From NCBI RefSeq assembly GCF_044772865.1, contig NZ_CP173029.1:1612001-1676000 (forward strand): a stretch of DNA of 64,000 nucleotides. Reading direction: 5' to 3'. Of the stretch, positions 60,737 through 64,000 are shown in pieces. This DNA comes from Algirhabdus cladophorae. Lineage in GTDB: Bacteria > Pseudomonadota > Alphaproteobacteria > Rhodobacterales > Rhodobacteraceae. Numbering within the stretch: the first letter of the stretch is position 1; each line of letters begins with the position of its first letter. Position numbers and translations under genes: made by a program. Under the pieces are notes generated by a model. The model saw nothing but the letters and a program-made list of their open reading frames with translations, ran no database searches and had not been told where the DNA came from.

Positions 60737-63202
60737 ATGCGCACTGTCTTTATTTGGCTTTTTCGACTGACGGTTGTGGCCTTTGGTTTGGTGGCGATTG
60801 CGGGGGTGCTGGCTTCGTATTTTGCCACGCGCTCGATCCCGGATTACAACGCGCGTTTGATCGTGCCGGGCATCAGCGCCGAGGTCGAGATCGTGCGCGA
60901 CAACGCCAATGTGCCCCATATTCTTGGCAGTACGGATACGGACAGTTTTTTCGGTTTGGGCTATGCCCATGCCCAAGACCGCATGTGGCAGATGATTATG
61001 CTGCGCCGCACGGTTCAGGGCCGCCTGTCCGAAGTGTTCGGCGCCCGCACATTGCCAATTGACAGGTTGATGCGCCGCTTGGATCTTTATGCCCTGTCAG
61101 TGCAATCGGTTATAGTGCAGGATCCTGCAGCCCGCGATGCGTTGCAGGCCTATGCGGCCGGTGTGAACACCCGTTTGCAAGAAGTCAGCCAAGAGGCGCT
61201 TGGCCGTGGCGCGCCAGAATTGTTCCTGTTTTCCAATCGCATTGCCCCGTGGCAGCCTGCAGACAGTCTGGCGATCATCAAATTGATGGCGCTGCAACTG
61301 TCCTCGCATCTTGAGCTAGAGGTTCTGACCGCCCGCGCCTCATTGGTTCTAGAGGAAGGCAGGCTGCGTGATTTGATCCCTGATGCTGTGGGATCCGGTG
61401 TGGCAGCCCTGCCCCCCTATGCGAGCCTTCAACCGGGTCTACCCCGCTTTGCCGAAAGCACCCCGCTGCCGGATCACCCCTTGTCACCGTTCAAACAGCG
61501 CGCCTTTGCCAGTGCGTCCAACGCGTGGGCCGCAGCCCCTGCGCGATCCGCTGCAGGGGGCACTTTGCTGGCCAATGATCCGCACTTGGGCTTTACTGCG
61601 CCAACCATTTGGTATCTGGCGCGGCTCAACCTCAGCACGGGTGGAGTGATTGGCGGCACAATCCCCGGTTTGCCCCTGATTATGTCCGGCCGGAGCAATG
61701 ATTTGGGCTGGGGCCTGACCTCGGCCTATGCTGACGATCAAGACGTGTTCTTGGAACAGCTTAATCCAGAAAATGAAAATGAGTATCTGACCCCAAACGG
61801 CTACAAACCCTTTGTGTCGCGCCCCTCCATTATCGAGGTAAAAGATCAAGCCTCGGAAACCCTGACCCTAAAATGGAGCGAGAACGGCCCCATCCTGCCC
61901 CCCGAACATTACAGTCTGGGCACGATCACCCGCCCCGGTTTTGTCACCTCAGTTGCGTGGACTGCGCTCAGCCCCACAGACACATCCTTCAGTGCAGGGC
62001 TTGCCATGATGAAAGCACCCAACATCGAAGGGGCCTTGGCTGCGATGGAACGGTTTGTAGCGCCTGCGCAAAATCTGACGCTGGCTGATGCGAACGGCAT
62101 TGCCCTGAAAACCGTGGGGGCGTTGCCTGCGCGCGATGCGCGCCACCAAACCCAAGGACGCATGCCCAGCCCCGGTTGGATCACCTCAAACCGCTGGCAA
62201 GGTCGGCTGCCCTACCGCACCAACCCTGAATTTCTAACGCCGGAGGGCGGGATCTTGGGCAATACCAATAACAAAGTGATTGATCGCCCATTTCCGGAAC
62301 ACGTCAGTTTCTATTATTCAGACAACCAGCGGATTTTGCGCTGGCGTCGTTTGATGCAAAACCGGTCCGTGCATACGCGCGACAGTTTCATCGAGGCCCA
62401 GTTGGACACGGTGTCAAACACTGCCGTCACGCTGCTGTCCCTGATCGGGGCAGAGCTGTGGTTTGCAGACGCGGCCGCCCCTGCGGGCACGCCGGAACGT
62501 CAACGCCAGATCGCACTTTCGATGCTGGCCAGTTGGAACGGCGAAATGAACGAACATATGCCCGAGCCTTTGATTTACGCGGCTTGGGTGCGCGCATTGC
62601 AGGCCCGTTTGATCGCGGACGAATTGGGGCCCTTGGCCGCCGAATTCACACAATTGGAACCGTTGTTCATCGAACGCGTGTTCCGCGATATTGAAGGGGC
62701 CAGCGCGTGGTGCGATGTTTTGCAATCCTCCCCCGTCGAGACCTGCGCGGATATTGCGCGACTGGCCCTTGATGATGCACTGGTCTGGACCGCTGAACGC
62801 TATGGCACCGCCCTTGAAAGCCTGCGTTGGGGCGATGCCCATGTGGCGACCCACGATCACCAAGTCCTCGGCGCGACACCGATCCTGAAATGGTTCGTCA
62901 ACATTCGCCAATCCACCTCTGGCGGCGACAACACCCTGCAACGCGGGCGTACAATTGGCACAGGGCCTGATCCGTTTTTGAACGTGCACGGTGCGGCCTA
63001 TCGCGGTGTCTATGATTTTGCCGACCCTGACAGTTCGGTGTTTGTGACCTCTACGGGCCAATCAGGCCATCCCCTCAGCCGGTATTACGATGATCTGGGC
63101 GAGTTGTGGCGGCGCGGCGAATACATCCCGATGTCTTTGGATGTGGATCTGGCACGGGCTGCGCAGGCAGGCACAACGGTGTTGGAACCTGCGCCTCAGT
63201 AG
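60737..63202 (+). CDS. Penicillin acylase-family (Ntn-hydrolase) protein
   Basis: 821 residues from MRTVFIWLFRL (ATG at 60737, AAAGGAAC site), with a membrane/signal segment at the N-terminus. The family layout is an alpha part with GYAHAQDRMWQM, an autocleavage site with the catalytic Ser in FASASNAWAAAP, and the beta part with NDPHLGFTAP and GTIPGLPLIMSGR. Members hydrolyse amides, including penicillins and acyl-homoserine lactones; the native substrate is unknown. It converges on hflX. Confidence 0.9.
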   Translation: MRTVFIWLFRLTVVAFGLVAIAGVLASYFATRSIPDYNARLIVPGISAEVEIVRDNANVPHILGSTDTDSFFGLGYAHAQDRMWQMIMLRRTVQGRLSEVFGARTLPIDRLMRRLDLYALSVQSVIVQDPAARDALQAYAAGVNTRLQEVSQEALGRGAPELFLFSNRIAPWQPADSLAIIKLMALQLSSHLELEVLTARASLVLEEGRLRDLIPDAVGSGVAALPPYASLQPGLPRFAESTPLPDHPLSPFKQRAFASASNAWAAAPARSAAGGTLLANDPHLGFTAPTIWYLARLNLSTGGVIGGTIPGLPLIMSGRSNDLGWGLTSAYADDQDVFLEQLNPENENEYLTPNGYKPFVSRPSIIEVKDQASETLTLKWSENGPILPPEHYSLGTITRPGFVTSVAWTALSPTDTSFSAGLAMMKAPNIEGALAAMERFVAPAQNLTLADANGIALKTVGALPARDARHQTQGRMPSPGWITSNRWQGRLPYRTNPEFLTPEGGILGNTNNKVIDRPFPEHVSFYYSDNQRILRWRRLMQNRSVHTRDSFIEAQLDTVSNTAVTLLSLIGAELWFADAAAPAGTPERQRQIALSMLASWNGEMNEHMPEPLIYAAWVRALQARLIADELGPLAAEFTQLEPLFIERVFRDIEGASAWCDVLQSSPVETCADIARLALDDALVWTAERYGTALESLRWGDAHVATHDHQVLGATPILKWFVNIRQSTSGGDNTLQRGRTIGTGPDPFLNVHGAAYRGVYDFADPDSSVFVTSTGQSGHPLSRYYDDLGELWRRGEYIPMSLDVDLARAAQAGTTVLEPAPQ

Positions 63203-63220
63203 GGGCTGCGCATCAGGCTG

Positions 63221-64000
63221 TTATAGCCGTTCAAACTGGGCAGCTTGCCTTTGGGTCCAAGTCACGGTCAGATGAAATCCATTTTCGTCTTGGGTTTCAT
63301 CCTCGACGATACCTTCCGCAAAGAGCCACGCACGCTGTTTGCCTTGGGAAAACGCCAAATCCAGCACCAGCGTTTCTTTTGGATCATCAATCAGTTCAGC
63401 AATGCGGGCAAACAGCTGGTCCATACCATCGCCGTTCAGGGCCGAGATCGCTAACACATCCTCGCGCCGCCCTACGGCCTTTTCCATACCGGCGCGGTCG
63501 TCCTCGGGCAGTTGATCGATCTTGTTCCACACCTCAAGACGCGCGGCTTCTTCGGCCACACCAAGGGCCGCAAGGATGGTTTCCACATCGCGCGCTTGGC
63601 CTTCGGTTTCGGCGTGACTGATGTCGCGCACATGTAAGATAAGATCAGCGTCCAGCACTTCTTCCAATGTGGCGCGAAACGCGGCGACCAATTGAGTCGG
63701 CAGATCAGAGATAAACCCAACAGTATCAGACAAGATAATATCGTGGCCCGACGGCAGCGTCACACTGCGCATGGTCGGATCTAGCGTGGCAAAGAGCATG
63801 TCCTTGGCCAGCACATCCGCCCCCGTTGCCCGGTTGAACAGGGTCGATTTACCGGCGTTGGTGTAGCCTACCAAGGCCACCACGGGATAGGGCACTTTGG
63901 CCCGGCTGGCGCGGTGTAGCGCTCGGGTCTTTTCGACCTTGCCCAGTTGTTTGCGCAGGCGGTTAAGCTGTTCATCAATGGCGCGACGGTCCGCTTCGAT
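63221..64000 (-). CDS. hflX: GTPase HflX (N-terminal part beyond the window)
   Basis: The reading frame is open to the window edge; the visible 259 residues start in the helical linker EQLNRLRKQLGKVEK. The G domain follows, with G1 GYTNAGKST, G3 DTVGF and G4 NKID, and a C-terminal acidic segment. HflX is a ribosome-splitting GTPase of the stress response. The N-terminal domain lies outside. Confidence 0.94.
   Translation of the reverse strand: MEADRRAIDEQLNRLRKQLGKVEKTRALHRASRAKVPYPVVALVGYTNAGKSTLFNRATGADVLAKDMLFATLDPTMRSVTLPSGHDIILSDTVGFISDLPTQLVAAFRATLEEVLDADLILHVRDISHAETEGQARDVETILAALGVAEEAARLEVWNKIDQLPEDDRAGMEKAVGRREDVLAISALNGDGMDQLFARIAELIDDPKETLVLDLAFSQGKQRAWLFAEGIVEDETQDENGFHLTVTWTQRQAAQFERL

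Overview
The window looks like a chromosomal segment of a marine Rhodobacteraceae (Roseobacter-group) alphaproteobacterium. The grounds are gene content and order: a VCBS/RTX adhesin ending in a Hint domain, phoR-pstSCAB-phoU-phoB, class II DAHP synthase, an Asp-type HemB, a LuxR-type regulator without an adjacent synthase, a GlxA-type regulator, bdhA with patatin, and GcvT-family flavoproteins. Genes are dense and many are translationally coupled (ATGA, GTGA or TAATG overlaps). No tRNA, rRNA or CRISPR array was seen.

Layout. 1-5.7 kb: 3' part of a giant secreted adhesin. It is built on a 1304/1305-bp near-identical tandem repeat, and the reading frame breaks once per repeat copy at a C-run. 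5.9-15.4 kb: a small membrane protein, then a leftward locus livK-livG-livF-(two small 4-Cys secreted proteins)-livH-livM-GcvT flavoprotein-MobA-like transferase. 15.6-20 kb: PQQ-type sugar dehydrogenase, GlxA-like regulator, DAHP synthase, PAS protein. 20.3-30.9 kb: yicC-gmk-gamma carbonic anhydrase-transsulfuration enzyme, running into phoR, a Pho box and pstSCAB-phoU-phoB. 30.9-34.7 kb: a LuxR-type regulator, then a complete IS1595-type element (31793-33833) with 26-bp inverted repeats and a perfect 8-bp target duplication. The element carries a transposase plus three overlapping cargo genes (membrane protein, ImmA/IrrE-like peptidase, 56-aa protein). About 850 bp without a recognisable gene follow.

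34.7-43.6 kb: tsf-rpsB, divergent HupE and DUF4198 genes that overlap at their 5' ends, psuK-psuG, DUF502, an LysE/ArgO-type exporter, and bdhA-patatin. 43.9-49.9 kb: two convergent RTX proteins, a candidate small RNA or attenuator (46217-46293), an orphan family 5 solute-binding protein, two tiny overlapping lipoproteins (entericidin-like plus a partner), a Pho box, an aquaglyceroporin and an XRE-cupin regulator. 49.9-64 kb: an acyl-CoA ligase, FrnE/DsbA-like and MFS cluster, mfd, a membrane protein, hemB, a SYLF lipoprotein, a membrane protein, a 3-hydroxyisobutyrate-dehydrogenase-family enzyme, a penicillin-acylase-family protein and the 3' part of hflX.

How it fits together. PhoR/PhoB with PstSCAB-PhoU form one phosphate-starvation unit. 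A second, better Pho box before the aquaglyceroporin suggests that channel belongs to the same regulon. The liv locus is a complete branched-chain-type ABC importer coupled to a probable methylated-amine flavoenzyme. The most novel-looking items are the cargo-carrying IS1595 element, the paralogous 4-Cys pair inside the liv operon, the candidate sRNA at 46.2 kb and the twin lipoproteins at 48.3 kb. All functions are inferred from sequence by eye; no database search was run.
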